The notes beneath the pieces are model-generated. The model was given only the letters and a program-made list of their open reading frames with translations. It ran no database searches and was not told the DNA's origin. Positions 52,301 to 60,288 of a stretch of 64,000 nucleotides of DNA are shown here, one piece after another. Each line of letters opens with the position of its first letter. Within the stretch, counting starts at the first letter, position 1. Source of the DNA: Bacteroidales bacterium UBA1184 (GTDB taxonomy: Bacteria; Bacteroidota; Bacteroidia; Bacteroidales; ML635J-15); NCBI GenBank assembly GCA_002310235.1, contig DBYO01000035.1, positions 7,688-71,687 on the forward strand, written 5' to 3'. Position numbers and translations under genes: made by a program.

Positions 52301-52993
52301 CTAAAAGTTTATTTGTTCGTAATACTTCAGCAACTGCTCAACAGCATTCCAACCAAACAATGTCGAATGCTGATTTACAGCAGATTGATTAATACCCAAT
52401 TTTTCGGATATTTCGTTCTCGTTTTTTCCTAACAGACGATAATATATGACTTCACATTGACGCTCCGTTGCTCGCTTAAACAATACATCCAACAAACCCA
52501 AATAAGCATTTATCTGTTGTGTCAATTTACAATTCGAAGACTCGAAAAACAATGTATTTTTTATCACTACTTTTGATTTGTTCGAAGTTCGCTGGCGTTC
52601 TATTGCCCTTCCCGAAGCATATATGGCCTCGCCATCCAACATATTTGTCTGCTTATCGGCAATACGCATTTCACCAACGGCAATGGCTATTCTAACACCA
52701 TATGTCTTAAACATATTTAAACGCCTCTTGTCTACATTTTGATCTGCACATTCTGTGTCAACCTTAAATTTTTTTATCATCGTTTTTAAAAGCAAGGCTA
52801 TACGCAATGAGTTTTGTGGATTTCCCATATAAATTTCCACGCTATCACCTTTGCTTAATCGGCCCCATGTATCTTCGTATTCTTTTTCTATTTGCTCAAC
52901 AAAGACCCCTATCTCGTTCTGCAATTGACTTAAAGCACAAGGTGTCAGTTCTGTAGAAGATACTATGTCCGCTGAAATTGTAGCTCTATTCAT
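52301..52993 (-). CDS. SatD-family protein with cyclase-like signatures and C-terminal HTH
   Basis: 230 aa. Residues ~4-60 carry ADIVSSTELT (D9) and RLSKGDSVEIYM (D50), spaced much like the two metal Asp of class III nucleotide cyclases. VRIAIAVGEMR (~100-110) and LDGEAIYASGRAIE (~119-132) follow in cyclase order; the catalytic Asn position is Tyr and the Arg (R129) is kept. Residues ~170-230 are a helix-turn-helix (ERQCEVIYYRLLG, NENEISEKLGINQSAVNQH). This agrees with the SatD family as I know it. Upstream lie a -7 TATCTTTG at 53010-53017 and three 29-bp repeats. It could be a regulator, a signal-making enzyme, or both. Confidence 0.72.
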   Translation of the reverse strand: MNRATISADIVSSTELTPCALSQLQNEIGVFVEQIEKEYEDTWGRLSKGDSVEIYMGNPQNSLRIALLLKTMIKKFKVDTECADQNVDKRRLNMFKTYGVRIAIAVGEMRIADKQTNMLDGEAIYASGRAIERQRTSNKSKVVIKNTLFFESSNCKLTQQINAYLGLLDVLFKRATERQCEVIYYRLLGKNENEISEKLGINQSAVNQHSTLFGWNAVEQLLKYYEQINF

Positions 52994-53009
52994 AAATTTT
53001 ATTTTTTTG

Positions 53010-53017
53010 CAAAGATA
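53010..53017 (-). promoter_or_regulatory. -7 element of satD
   Basis: Minus-strand TATCTTTG, 16 bases upstream of the satD ATG, giving a leader of roughly 10 nt. No good -33; its place is taken by the 29-bp repeats, which suggests a regulated promoter. Confidence 0.65.
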
Positions 53018-53024
53018 CTAAATT

Positions 53025-53108
53025 TTATAAGCCAAAAAACTTATAAACTGTATTTATAAGCCAAATAACTTATAAACCATATTTATAAGCCAAATAACTT
53101 ATAAATCG
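53025..53108. repeat. Three contiguous 29-bp repeats, probable operator of satD
   Basis: Units at 53025-53053, 53054-53082 and 53083-53108 (last one partial). Each begins TTATAAGCCAAAtAACTTATAA, an inverted repeat TTATAAG-N8-CTTATAA. They start 8 bases upstream of the -7 element, where an upstream repressor or activator would bind. There are no spacers, so it is not a CRISPR array. The HTH domain of SatD is the natural candidate ligand. Confidence 0.75.
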
Positions 53109-53125
53109 TTTCAAAACAAAACTTA

Positions 53126-53299
53126 TTATTTTGTTTGTAACAACCAGTCTATCACATTGATTTTCTGTAAACCATCAACTACGCTTCCATCGAAATCCAA
53201 TGAAAGCAGATACTTTGGATTAGCATCACGAATACACTTTAATGACGAAATTTCCCATATTCATTCGCAGAGCTCCAAATATGTATTTCTTTTTATCAT
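53126..53299 (-). pseudogene. Internally deleted ATPase gene (AAA_14 / DUF4143 type), scar only
   Basis: ATG at 53299 reads MIKRNTYLELCE then TGA, and in the same frame continues IWEISSLKCIRDANPKYLLS and ends with VIDWLLQTK and TAA at 53126-53128. The first residues look like the start of ATP-binding proteins of the AAA_14/DUF4143 group (MIKR-x-x-YL), and the last 44 residues look like their C-terminal domain (K-Y-L-L-S-x-D ... x-I-x-WLL). The middle (~1 kb expected) is missing. A full -7 element (TATATTTG, 53319-53326) remains upstream. The family call rests on recall of these two short ends. Confidence 0.6.
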
Positions 53300-53318
53300 A
53301 CAATAAAAATTGTGATTG

Positions 53319-53372
53319 CAAATATACACAATAATGACGAAAACTACAAAATTCAACAAATTTCGTCATTAT
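53319..53372 (-). promoter_or_regulatory. Promoter and inverted repeat of the lost ATPase gene
   Basis: -7 TATATTTG (53319-53326, minus strand) is preceded by a 12-bp inverted repeat ATAATGACGAAA (53331-53342) / TTTCGTCATTAT (53361-53372) with 18 nt between. A further copy AATGACGAAA lies at 53241-53250 in the remnant. The hairpin is also 23 bases after the hsdS stop, so it may act as its terminator. Together with the satD repeats and the scar this accounts for most of the 401-base gap 52994-53394. Confidence 0.5.
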
Positions 53373-53394
53373 CGTATAGGTGACTTCGATAGAT

Positions 53395-54594
53395 TCAGCC
53401 ACAATTTGCGGTCGTTGAACCTGTTAAGACAACCAATTCCCCGCTAAATGCCTTTTTGAGTATGCTTTGTCTCAGTGCCTCGGTCTTTTGCAACGATTCG
53501 GTAATGCGTGCCTCGGCTGCCTCGGCCTGCGACAGGCGCGATTCTATCTCCTCAACTATGCGCTGCTGCTCGTAAAGAGAAGGAAAAGGTATTTCACAAT
53601 TTCTTATAATTCCTTGGTTTAAATTACTCATAGTTGTTCCATTACTTGAATTCTCAAAATATGAAACAATTTTCTGACTGCTCAATAAATGACACAAATA
53701 AGTCGCATTCAGCAATTTACCACCTCTAATAAACAAACTACCTGTTCCGCACAGCATTCCATCCTCTTTTCTTGAAACCACTGCACACCTTCCCATCTCT
53801 CCTCTCCGACCTAATATAACATCATCTATTTGTAAATAATAATTAGACAACTCTTTGTATTTTTCCAATGATACAGTAAACGAATTATAAGGAAATATCT
53901 TTTTATTATTAATGTGCATCGGATTAATTAATGGAATACCACCTTCAATATAGTCGGACTTATGTAATTGCGTACCAAATGGTCCTATTTGAATTTTCTC
54001 TGCCACTTCTCCCAACTTCACCGTTTCCCATTTCCCATCATCATTGTTCAGCCAATGGTTTAGCACTGCCTGCCTGTATATTTTTAGTTGCTGCTGTGCG
54101 GTGCGCAAGTGCTCCACGGCTTTGTCGAGTTCGGCAAATAGGGATTCTATGCGGGAAACTATGAGACGCTGGGTGGGGGTGTCAACATCGGGAATTTCAA
54201 AATTCCACAACAAATTGGGTTCAATATGCGGTATTCCTACTCCTCTTGGATTGCTATTCAACACTTTGTATTTCGATTGAAGAAAATAAAACAAAAAATC
54301 GTTTGTGTATTTTTCACTGCTTATTTTCGCCAAAGTCGAACCTATTGCACCTTCAACACCTCTACCAACAAAACCACAACGTGCACCGTCCCAAACAATT
54401 AAAACATCGTCTGGCGTACAAAATGTGCAATTCTCCCCATCGGTATAATTGTCTATAATACCTTTCTCAAAGGCTTTAATATCAACATACGGAATTGCAA
54501 AACCATTCGTCTTTTCTTTAGAAACGTTTTTGGGTTTCTTGCCTTTGATACTGTGGGCAATTTCTATGAGCTTATATTTATTTAACAATCTCAT
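53395..54594 (-). CDS. hsdS: Type I restriction-modification specificity subunit
   Basis: 399 aa. Two target-recognition domains (~1-140 and ~190-345), each followed by a conserved coiled coil: QRLIVSRIESLFAELDKAVEHL (in part) and QQRIVEEIESRLSQAEAAEA (in part). The second half ends ALRQSILKKAFSGEL. These domains define the two halves of the DNA target. The first domain is much more A/T-rich than the coil regions, as is usual after domain swapping. Starts 6 bases after the ABC ATPase stop. Confidence 0.93.
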   Translation of the reverse strand: MRLLNKYKLIEIAHSIKGKKPKNVSKEKTNGFAIPYVDIKAFEKGIIDNYTDGENCTFCTPDDVLIVWDGARCGFVGRGVEGAIGSTLAKISSEKYTNDFLFYFLQSKYKVLNSNPRGVGIPHIEPNLLWNFEIPDVDTPTQRLIVSRIESLFAELDKAVEHLRTAQQQLKIYRQAVLNHWLNNDDGKWETVKLGEVAEKIQIGPFGTQLHKSDYIEGGIPLINPMHINNKKIFPYNSFTVSLEKYKELSNYYLQIDDVILGRRGEMGRCAVVSRKEDGMLCGTGSLFIRGGKLLNATYLCHLLSSQKIVSYFENSSNGTTMSNLNQGIIRNCEIPFPSLYEQQRIVEEIESRLSQAEAAEARITESLQKTEALRQSILKKAFSGELVVLTGSTTANCG

Positions 54595-54600
54595 TGTATA

Positions 54601-56307
54601 TCAAAATAAAGATGGATATCCAAGTTGTATATCATATTTAACGAGTATTTTTTTTACCTTTTCAAATTCATTATCTTGAAGTAAATGGTATTTTTCATTT
54701 AAGTTAATTTTTTTAGCCATAAAATCTATATTATAATCTTCCTCTATTCCTAATACCATTTGACTATTCTGAGGTTGCTCTCTCAGTATAAATTCATAAA
54801 TATTTTTTATATGAGGAATGTCTTGCGCTTGTTGATTAGGAGAATCAATAATTATTGGGCAAAACATACTTGATGAATTGTTATTAGCTATATGCAGTAT
54901 AGAAAAATAATATGCCATGATTGCTCTAAGAGACGAACTTCCTGTATTTTTAGGTTCTAAGTATATGTTTTTTATAGATGAAACATCATATTCTACATCT
55001 AGCTGTTGTAAATATATAGACATATATCTTTTATAGTCTTCTTTTATTTTCTCTCTTTTTTCTCTTTGCAATTTCTTTTCGTCTTTAATCTTTTGCTCCA
55101 AATCTGTTATTTCAAAATTTATTGCTTCCAACCTTCTTTTTCGCTCACACATATCTTCTTCAAAGAATCGTATCGTCTCTTTAGCCCCTTCATTAACAAT
55201 TATATCTGAAAGAGTTATATTTTCCTTTTGCTGATGCATTAACTCACTAATTTTATCATATTTTTCTTTATAAGAATTAATATTTTTCCTTTCTTCTTCA
55301 ATCTTATCGTTTATTGCTTTTAAATCTTTTTCTAAATCTTGAAGAATGACAGAACATCGATTTTCTTCTTTAATAAAAGCAAAACGATGGTCCATACTAT
55401 TAGTATAGTTCATACCACAAGTTGGACAAACTAACTTATCTGGTTTTGATAATGAATATTTATAATCATCATTGAGTTCTTTTAATGTATGTTTTGTAAT
55501 ATTTATTTGGGAAAACAAATTATACTTTTGATCATAATATTCTATTAATTGCGCCTTACTTTTTTTCTGCTTAGCAATCAAATCACTACATTCTTGTTCT
55601 AATCTTTTTATTTCACATTGGAAATCATTTAAAGTCATTGCAAAATATTTTATACTTGCCGTATCTTTTATTTTATTATCCAGGACTGATATTATATTAT
55701 ATTCTTTTTCCTCATTATCATAATTTATCTTCTTTGTTTCTCTATCACATTGTAATTCATATAGTTTTCTACTATTATATCCGATATGATATTCTATTGT
55801 GTTCTTTTTGTAATCTTTAATCTGTTGCAAACCTTTAAATGAATTCCATGCTGTTGTCCAACCTGAATCTTGGTCAATATAATAAGGAATAAAAACAAAT
55901 GCAGGGGGAGGAACAATAAAGTTACCATTTTTATCGGGAAGTTTTATTACAAATCCTAATAAGTTCGCAATATACTGACTATATTCTCCAGAAATCTTTG
56001 AATATGATTTTAAAAGTTGATCTTTAGAATCGTAAATCGATATAGTATTATCAACTTTTCTATAAATAGAATACTCCTCATTATTAATTGAGAATCGCAA
56101 TAAAACATCAACCCTCGCATCTTTCCATTTTGGATTAACCTTCAATGAATCAGCACCGAACGCATAATATATACTTTTAATTAAAGAACTTTTCCCAGTA
56201 TCATTTGTCCCTATTATTATTGTTCTTTGCTGATCGAACACTACTTCTCTCGCCCTTTTCTCCTTGAAAGAACAGAGCAGTATCTTTATTAATTTGAAGC
56301 TTTTCAT
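54601..56307 (-). CDS. Rad50/SMC-like ABC ATPase with zinc hook (Lamassu LmuB / ABC-3C-like)
   Basis: 568 aa. Walker A IIIGTNDTGKSS (about 30-41); coiled-coil arms ~185-290 and ~310-430; zinc-hook CPTCG (C294, C297); signature-like TGSSSLRAIMAYYF (455-468); Walker B MFCPIIIDSPNQQ (481-493) with SPNQQ in place of the D-loop. This is the layout of defence ABC ATPases related to Rad50, as in Lamassu LmuB and the ABC-three-component systems. It pairs with the nuclease gene upstream; a separate middle component is not seen. Very A/T-rich against hsdR and hsdM, a sign of transfer as a module. Confidence 0.85.
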   Translation of the reverse strand: MKSFKLIKILLCSFKEKRAREVVFDQQRTIIIGTNDTGKSSLIKSIYYAFGADSLKVNPKWKDARVDVLLRFSINNEEYSIYRKVDNTISIYDSKDQLLKSYSKISGEYSQYIANLLGFVIKLPDKNGNFIVPPPAFVFIPYYIDQDSGWTTAWNSFKGLQQIKDYKKNTIEYHIGYNSRKLYELQCDRETKKINYDNEEKEYNIISVLDNKIKDTASIKYFAMTLNDFQCEIKRLEQECSDLIAKQKKSKAQLIEYYDQKYNLFSQINITKHTLKELNDDYKYSLSKPDKLVCPTCGMNYTNSMDHRFAFIKEENRCSVILQDLEKDLKAINDKIEEERKNINSYKEKYDKISELMHQQKENITLSDIIVNEGAKETIRFFEEDMCERKRRLEAINFEITDLEQKIKDEKKLQREKREKIKEDYKRYMSIYLQQLDVEYDVSSIKNIYLEPKNTGSSSLRAIMAYYFSILHIANNNSSSMFCPIIIDSPNQQAQDIPHIKNIYEFILREQPQNSQMVLGIEEDYNIDFMAKKINLNEKYHLLQDNEFEKVKKILVKYDIQLGYPSLF

Positions 56308-56354
56308 ATTGTTTATTTCTAAGATTTCTTATTATCTTTTTGTAATTATCATCT

Positions 56355-57443
56355 TCATTCATAACACTTTATCATTATTATTGCTTTAATATATTGTTCA
56401 TTATATATATCCTGATTTACAGCATCACTAGAATATAAATCAAAACACTCTTTAATTATTTGCATAAATGTTTTTCCTTCAGGCTTTATGTTTACCTTTA
56501 TCATATCAATTTTTTCTTCAATTTTTTTGAGAATCACATGATTGGGATTCATAGAATCAATCATATAGTTGTCAATCACACGTAAATACAACTTTATATC
56601 TCCAAATAGAATATTTTCTTCTCCTAATGTTCTTTTGATACCATCTTTTATCGAACTCCAATCTTTGGTTGTGCAATATTTCTCCATAAATGTTTTAAAC
56701 TCAGAACGTTTATATCCTTTTTTTTTCACAAGTTCATCGAAGCTTTCTATATCATCATAACTATAAAAATTTGACTTCCGCTTTATTTCCTCTTCTAAAT
56801 AATTCAATAACTCTTTAACAGGAAACATTATTCCTCCACCTAATTTTTCATTTAAAAAATCGGTAAACTTACCAAGTAAATGGGTTGTTGAATCAGATAC
56901 ACTTAGATCAGTCGTATGTAAAAATGTTATTTCCTCAATTGCACTATAATCTATAGATATATTTTCTCTTTCTATTGCTTCTTTTATTTTTTCTTTTTCT
57001 TTATTAGACAATTCTATTACGCAAACATTTCCCTTTTTTTCTTTTTTAGCATTCTGTAATTCAACTTTAAAAAGAGCATTTGATACAAAATTTAAGCTAT
57101 TATCATAATTCGCAAAATTCTTTCTACAAGAGAATAATTTCCCTAAAATTGATAACAAAATTGCATTTTTATTCCCTGGACTTTTAGTTAATTCAGAAAT
57201 CGTCCAATTACCACTATCTTTACCCTTTACTTGATAAAAATTTATTTTTTGAGGATTTCTTTCTGTCTCTAATATAACAATATCTTCGTGATAATCAAAT
57301 AAGAAAATATACTCCAAGTCTTTCTTTTCTCTTTCCATTAGTTCTGACAAAGCCCAATTGTTTTGAAAACTAAAACGATTGGCAGATCTAGAACCAGCGT
57401 TTTCTCTTGGCTTTTTTGTTACTAAATCTTCTTTTAACCCCAT
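56355..57443 (-). CDS. Cap4-like (DUF4297-type) dsDNA nuclease protein
   Basis: 362 aa. The N-terminal ~120 residues fit the Cap4 nuclease domain: RSANRFSFQNNWALSELME, then DYHEDIVILETE (E53, D54) and INFYQVKGKDSGNWT with the Q-x-K catalytic element (Q71, K73), a PD-(D/E)xK-type site. The C-terminal ~200-362 is helical (DDIESFDELVKKKGYKRSEF), as in LmuA-type effectors. Likely cuts DNA when the ABC ATPase partner senses foreign DNA. It starts 1 base after the hsdR stop and is followed after 47 bases by the ATPase. Very A/T-rich. Confidence 0.68.
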   Translation of the reverse strand: MGLKEDLVTKKPRENAGSRSANRFSFQNNWALSELMEREKKDLEYIFLFDYHEDIVILETERNPQKINFYQVKGKDSGNWTISELTKSPGNKNAILLSILGKLFSCRKNFANYDNSLNFVSNALFKVELQNAKKEKKGNVCVIELSNKEKEKIKEAIERENISIDYSAIEEITFLHTTDLSVSDSTTHLLGKFTDFLNEKLGGGIMFPVKELLNYLEEEIKRKSNFYSYDDIESFDELVKKKGYKRSEFKTFMEKYCTTKDWSSIKDGIKRTLGEENILFGDIKLYLRVIDNYMIDSMNPNHVILKKIEEKIDMIKVNIKPEGKTFMQIIKECFDLYSSDAVNQDIYNEQYIKAIIMIKCYE

Positions 57444-57444
57444 T

Positions 57445-60249
57445 TTACGCTACTAATATTTCATTCAACTCCTCAATAATCTTTTCCATCTCGCTGCCAA
57501 ACAACTGGTACATCTTACCTCGTCCGCCCCGTGCATCGAACGGCGTATAGTCCAAATCGTCGAGGTCGAGGTGGTAACTGCTTAGAATATGGTCCTTTAT
57601 CATTCGCAGCCAATCCATCTGCTCGGGCGTGAATCGAGTATGGTTTCCTGCATTCTGGCGCAATATCCACCGCTGGAAATTGGCATTTATCACACTATCG
57701 AAGCCAACCAGTTTCTTGTCGATACCACTGGCGTGGCGAACCAACGAAACTAGCGCCGTCAATTCCGCCTTTGGCTGAGCCGCCTTTACATTTTCTATTG
57801 CACAGTAAGCATCCCACACATACGCAGGAGCAAGCAATGGCTTGTCGTGCTTCAACTTTTCGAGCAGTTCGCGCGCCATCTGCAATGTAATGTTGCGGCG
57901 GTTGTATGGCTGGTTGTAGTAAATGCTCAACGCCATAATCTCATCCTTGTGCTGTTCAAGGTATTCGGCAAACGACTTCACTGTTTCCTCGGCCTTCTCC
58001 TTGGTAAAGCTGTTGAATCCACTGCTTATAACCGTATCAATATTCACGGTGTCGATCTTCTGGTCGTGCAGGTTTCGAACCTTTACTATATAGTCGTTCA
58101 ACTCGCCGTTGAAAGTGCTGCTGGCAACATCAATCAAATGTTCCTGCACCTTACCGCGAATTTTCTCCTCTATAGCCGGTGTCATTTCGGCAGGCGGAAT
58201 GTTCTTCAACTGCGGTTGCGCCTCGTCATCTATTTTGTCGGGGTCGAATGCCGCCAAAAGCTCAGCACTCATCTGGCCCAGAGTCTTGCCCTTCGACAAA
58301 AATACTATGTGCGCCTGCTCTTTCTCGGTAACCTCCTTGTCGAGACGGATAAGACGATTTGCAAGCGAAGTAAACAAATCTTCTTCGGCAACGCCCATAG
58401 TAACTGCGCCAAGCAAATCTTTCAAAGGCACTGTGGGCTTGCGTTCGAGCGGACGGCTATCGGTTTTCTGAGATTTTGTAACACCCACAGCATCAACAAT
58501 TACAAAGTGTGTCTTTGTCTGTGCCGCACGGCTCACCAACTGCAACGAATCGCTGTTTATGGTACGCGTACCTCGCCCCTTCATCTGCTCGAAATAGTTT
58601 GCACTGCGCACATCGCGCATAAACAGAAGCACCTCGAGGGGTTTCACATCTGTACCGGTTGCAATCATATCCACAGTGACGGCAATTCGAGGATAATAGT
58701 CGTTTCGGAAGCGGTTGAGCACCGACTTGGGGTCCTCATCTATTTTATAGGTAACCTTCTTGCAAAAATCGTTGCCCTCGTCAAACTCCTGACGCACAAT
58801 CTTTATAATGTCGTCGGCGTGGCTGTCGGTCTTGGCAAAAATCAAAGTCTTTGGCACTTCGTACTGTCCGTTTTCATCGTAGCGGTCGGGAAAAATATCC
58901 TCCATCAACGCCTTGCGGAACTGACGGATAACCGTGCGTATCTGGCTGGGATTCACCACTGATTTGTCCAAATCGCCCTTTTTGTATTCCAAATCCTCGT
59001 CCACTTGCGCCCAACGTGTCTTGCGTGTGGCTTTGTCGCGGAAATCAATATACCAGCCAGCCTTTATAAGTCCGCCGTTTTTCGAAATTTCAGTTTCAAT
59101 GGAATAGACATCGTATGGCACATTCACACCATCCACCACCGACTGCTCGTAGGTGTATTCACTAACCACATTCTCGTTGAAGAAACCAAAGGTTCGCTTG
59201 TCGGGAGTTGCCGTTAGACCAATCAGGAAAGCATCAAAATATTCGAGCACCTGCTTCCAAAGATTGTAAATACTACGATGGCATTCGTCAATCACAACAA
59301 AATCAAACTGTTCGATTGGAACTTTTTCCGTGTATTCCACAGGCACGGCCTTCTGTTCCTTGGTTCTTTGCTGCAACCAAGTTGATTCATTTGGATTGTC
59401 GTTCTCAGCCGATTCGTCAAGCTCCTCGCCTTTCAGTATCGAATAGAGCCGCTGTATGGTCGATATGCAAACTTGGCTGTCGCTGGCAATATAATCAGAT
59501 GAAAGTCGTTGAACATTATATAGTTCTGTAAATTTGCGATTGTCGTCATTTGGACGGAAATTCATAAACTCCTGCTCAGCCTGTTCGCCCAAATTTCGGG
59601 TATCCACAAGGAAGAGAATGCGTTTTGCCTTTGCAAATTTCAACAATCTGTAAATGAATGTAATGGCGGTAAAAGTTTTGCCTGCGCCCGTCGCCATCTG
59701 AATCAATGCACGAGGACGGTTGTTCTTGAAAGATTCTTCAAGATTTTCGACAGCCCTTATCTGTGCAGGGCGCAAACCCGTTGTGTCCAATGCAGGGAAA
59801 TCCTGCAAGCGACTTCTCAAACTTCGCCCGCTGCGAATCCATTCGGCAAAAGTCTCAGGCTTATGGAAAGCAAAGACAGTTCGACTACGTGGCTTAGGAT
59901 CGCTATAATCGGTAAAGTGAGTCAATGTTCCCGTTGTTTCATAAACATAATTCAACGGCTCATTATCCAGATATTTAAGTTTTGCTTGGGCATAACGCGC
60001 TGATTGTTCAGCAACTACTGTAAGGTTTACGCCTTCCTCCTCACGCTTTGCCTCGATTATACCAACTGGTTTGTGGTTTACAAACAGGACATAATCAGCA
60101 GGACCGACATCTGTCTGATACTCACGCACGGCAATGCCTATCCCAGCCGAAAAATCTACCTTGTTTTTCGACTGGATTTTCCAACCTGCCTGTTCGAGCA
60201 GATTGTCAATCTTATCTCGCGCTATCTGTTCTGGATTCTGATTAGGCAT
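57445..60249 (-). CDS. hsdR: Type I restriction endonuclease subunit R
   Basis: 934 aa from ATG 60249; the TTG three codons earlier overlaps the -7 element and is rejected. N-terminal nuclease domain with PADYVLFVNHKPVGIIEAKRE (in part; D-x(n)-E-A-K), then SF2 translocase motifs: QMATGAGKTFTAI (Walker A), VIDECHRS (Walker B), GLTATPDK, and DMIATGTDVKPLEVLLF with GRGTR (motif VI). C-terminal helical domain contacts HsdM/HsdS. Cuts unmethylated DNA after translocation. All motifs intact. First gene of the locus; base composition matches the rest of the chromosome, unlike the two genes that follow. Confidence 0.94.
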   Translation of the reverse strand: MPNQNPEQIARDKIDNLLEQAGWKIQSKNKVDFSAGIGIAVREYQTDVGPADYVLFVNHKPVGIIEAKREEEGVNLTVVAEQSARYAQAKLKYLDNEPLNYVYETTGTLTHFTDYSDPKPRSRTVFAFHKPETFAEWIRSGRSLRSRLQDFPALDTTGLRPAQIRAVENLEESFKNNRPRALIQMATGAGKTFTAITFIYRLLKFAKAKRILFLVDTRNLGEQAEQEFMNFRPNDDNRKFTELYNVQRLSSDYIASDSQVCISTIQRLYSILKGEELDESAENDNPNESTWLQQRTKEQKAVPVEYTEKVPIEQFDFVVIDECHRSIYNLWKQVLEYFDAFLIGLTATPDKRTFGFFNENVVSEYTYEQSVVDGVNVPYDVYSIETEISKNGGLIKAGWYIDFRDKATRKTRWAQVDEDLEYKKGDLDKSVVNPSQIRTVIRQFRKALMEDIFPDRYDENGQYEVPKTLIFAKTDSHADDIIKIVRQEFDEGNDFCKKVTYKIDEDPKSVLNRFRNDYYPRIAVTVDMIATGTDVKPLEVLLFMRDVRSANYFEQMKGRGTRTINSDSLQLVSRAAQTKTHFVIVDAVGVTKSQKTDSRPLERKPTVPLKDLLGAVTMGVAEEDLFTSLANRLIRLDKEVTEKEQAHIVFLSKGKTLGQMSAELLAAFDPDKIDDEAQPQLKNIPPAEMTPAIEEKIRGKVQEHLIDVASSTFNGELNDYIVKVRNLHDQKIDTVNIDTVISSGFNSFTKEKAEETVKSFAEYLEQHKDEIMALSIYYNQPYNRRNITLQMARELLEKLKHDKPLLAPAYVWDAYCAIENVKAAQPKAELTALVSLVRHASGIDKKLVGFDSVINANFQRWILRQNAGNHTRFTPEQMDWLRMIKDHILSSYHLDLDDLDYTPFDARGGRGKMYQLFGSEMEKIIEELNEILVA

Positions 60250-60255
60250 AGATTG

Positions 60256-60288
60256 CAAATATAATTATTTCTTCTACATCTTCACAAA
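60256..60288 (-). promoter_or_regulatory. Promoter of hsdR, near-leaderless
   Basis: Minus-strand TTTG (60285-60288), 21 nt, TATATTTG (60256-60263). The ATG at 60249 lies 6 bases after the -7, about where transcription should begin. The -33 lies within the 3' end of the carboxypeptidase gene. Confidence 0.65.

Noticed and set aside
53025..53108. CRISPR-like direct repeats of 29 bp
   Set aside because: Units are contiguous without spacers and sit at a promoter; no cas genes in the window.
56201..56362. 53-codon frame starting at the nuclease gene stop (ATG overlapping TGA) and overlapping the ABC ATPase start by about 107 bases in another frame
   Set aside because: Considered as a missing middle component (LmuC-like), but it is too short, has no motif, and most of it is the shadow of the Walker A region. 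It may still help couple translation.
57847..58962. Long open frame antisense to hsdR
   Set aside because: No motif, no promoter, and it lies wholly within intact hsdR coding sequence.
59208..59531. Plus-strand frame within hsdR
   Set aside because: Shadow frame with no motif, inside conserved translocase motifs.
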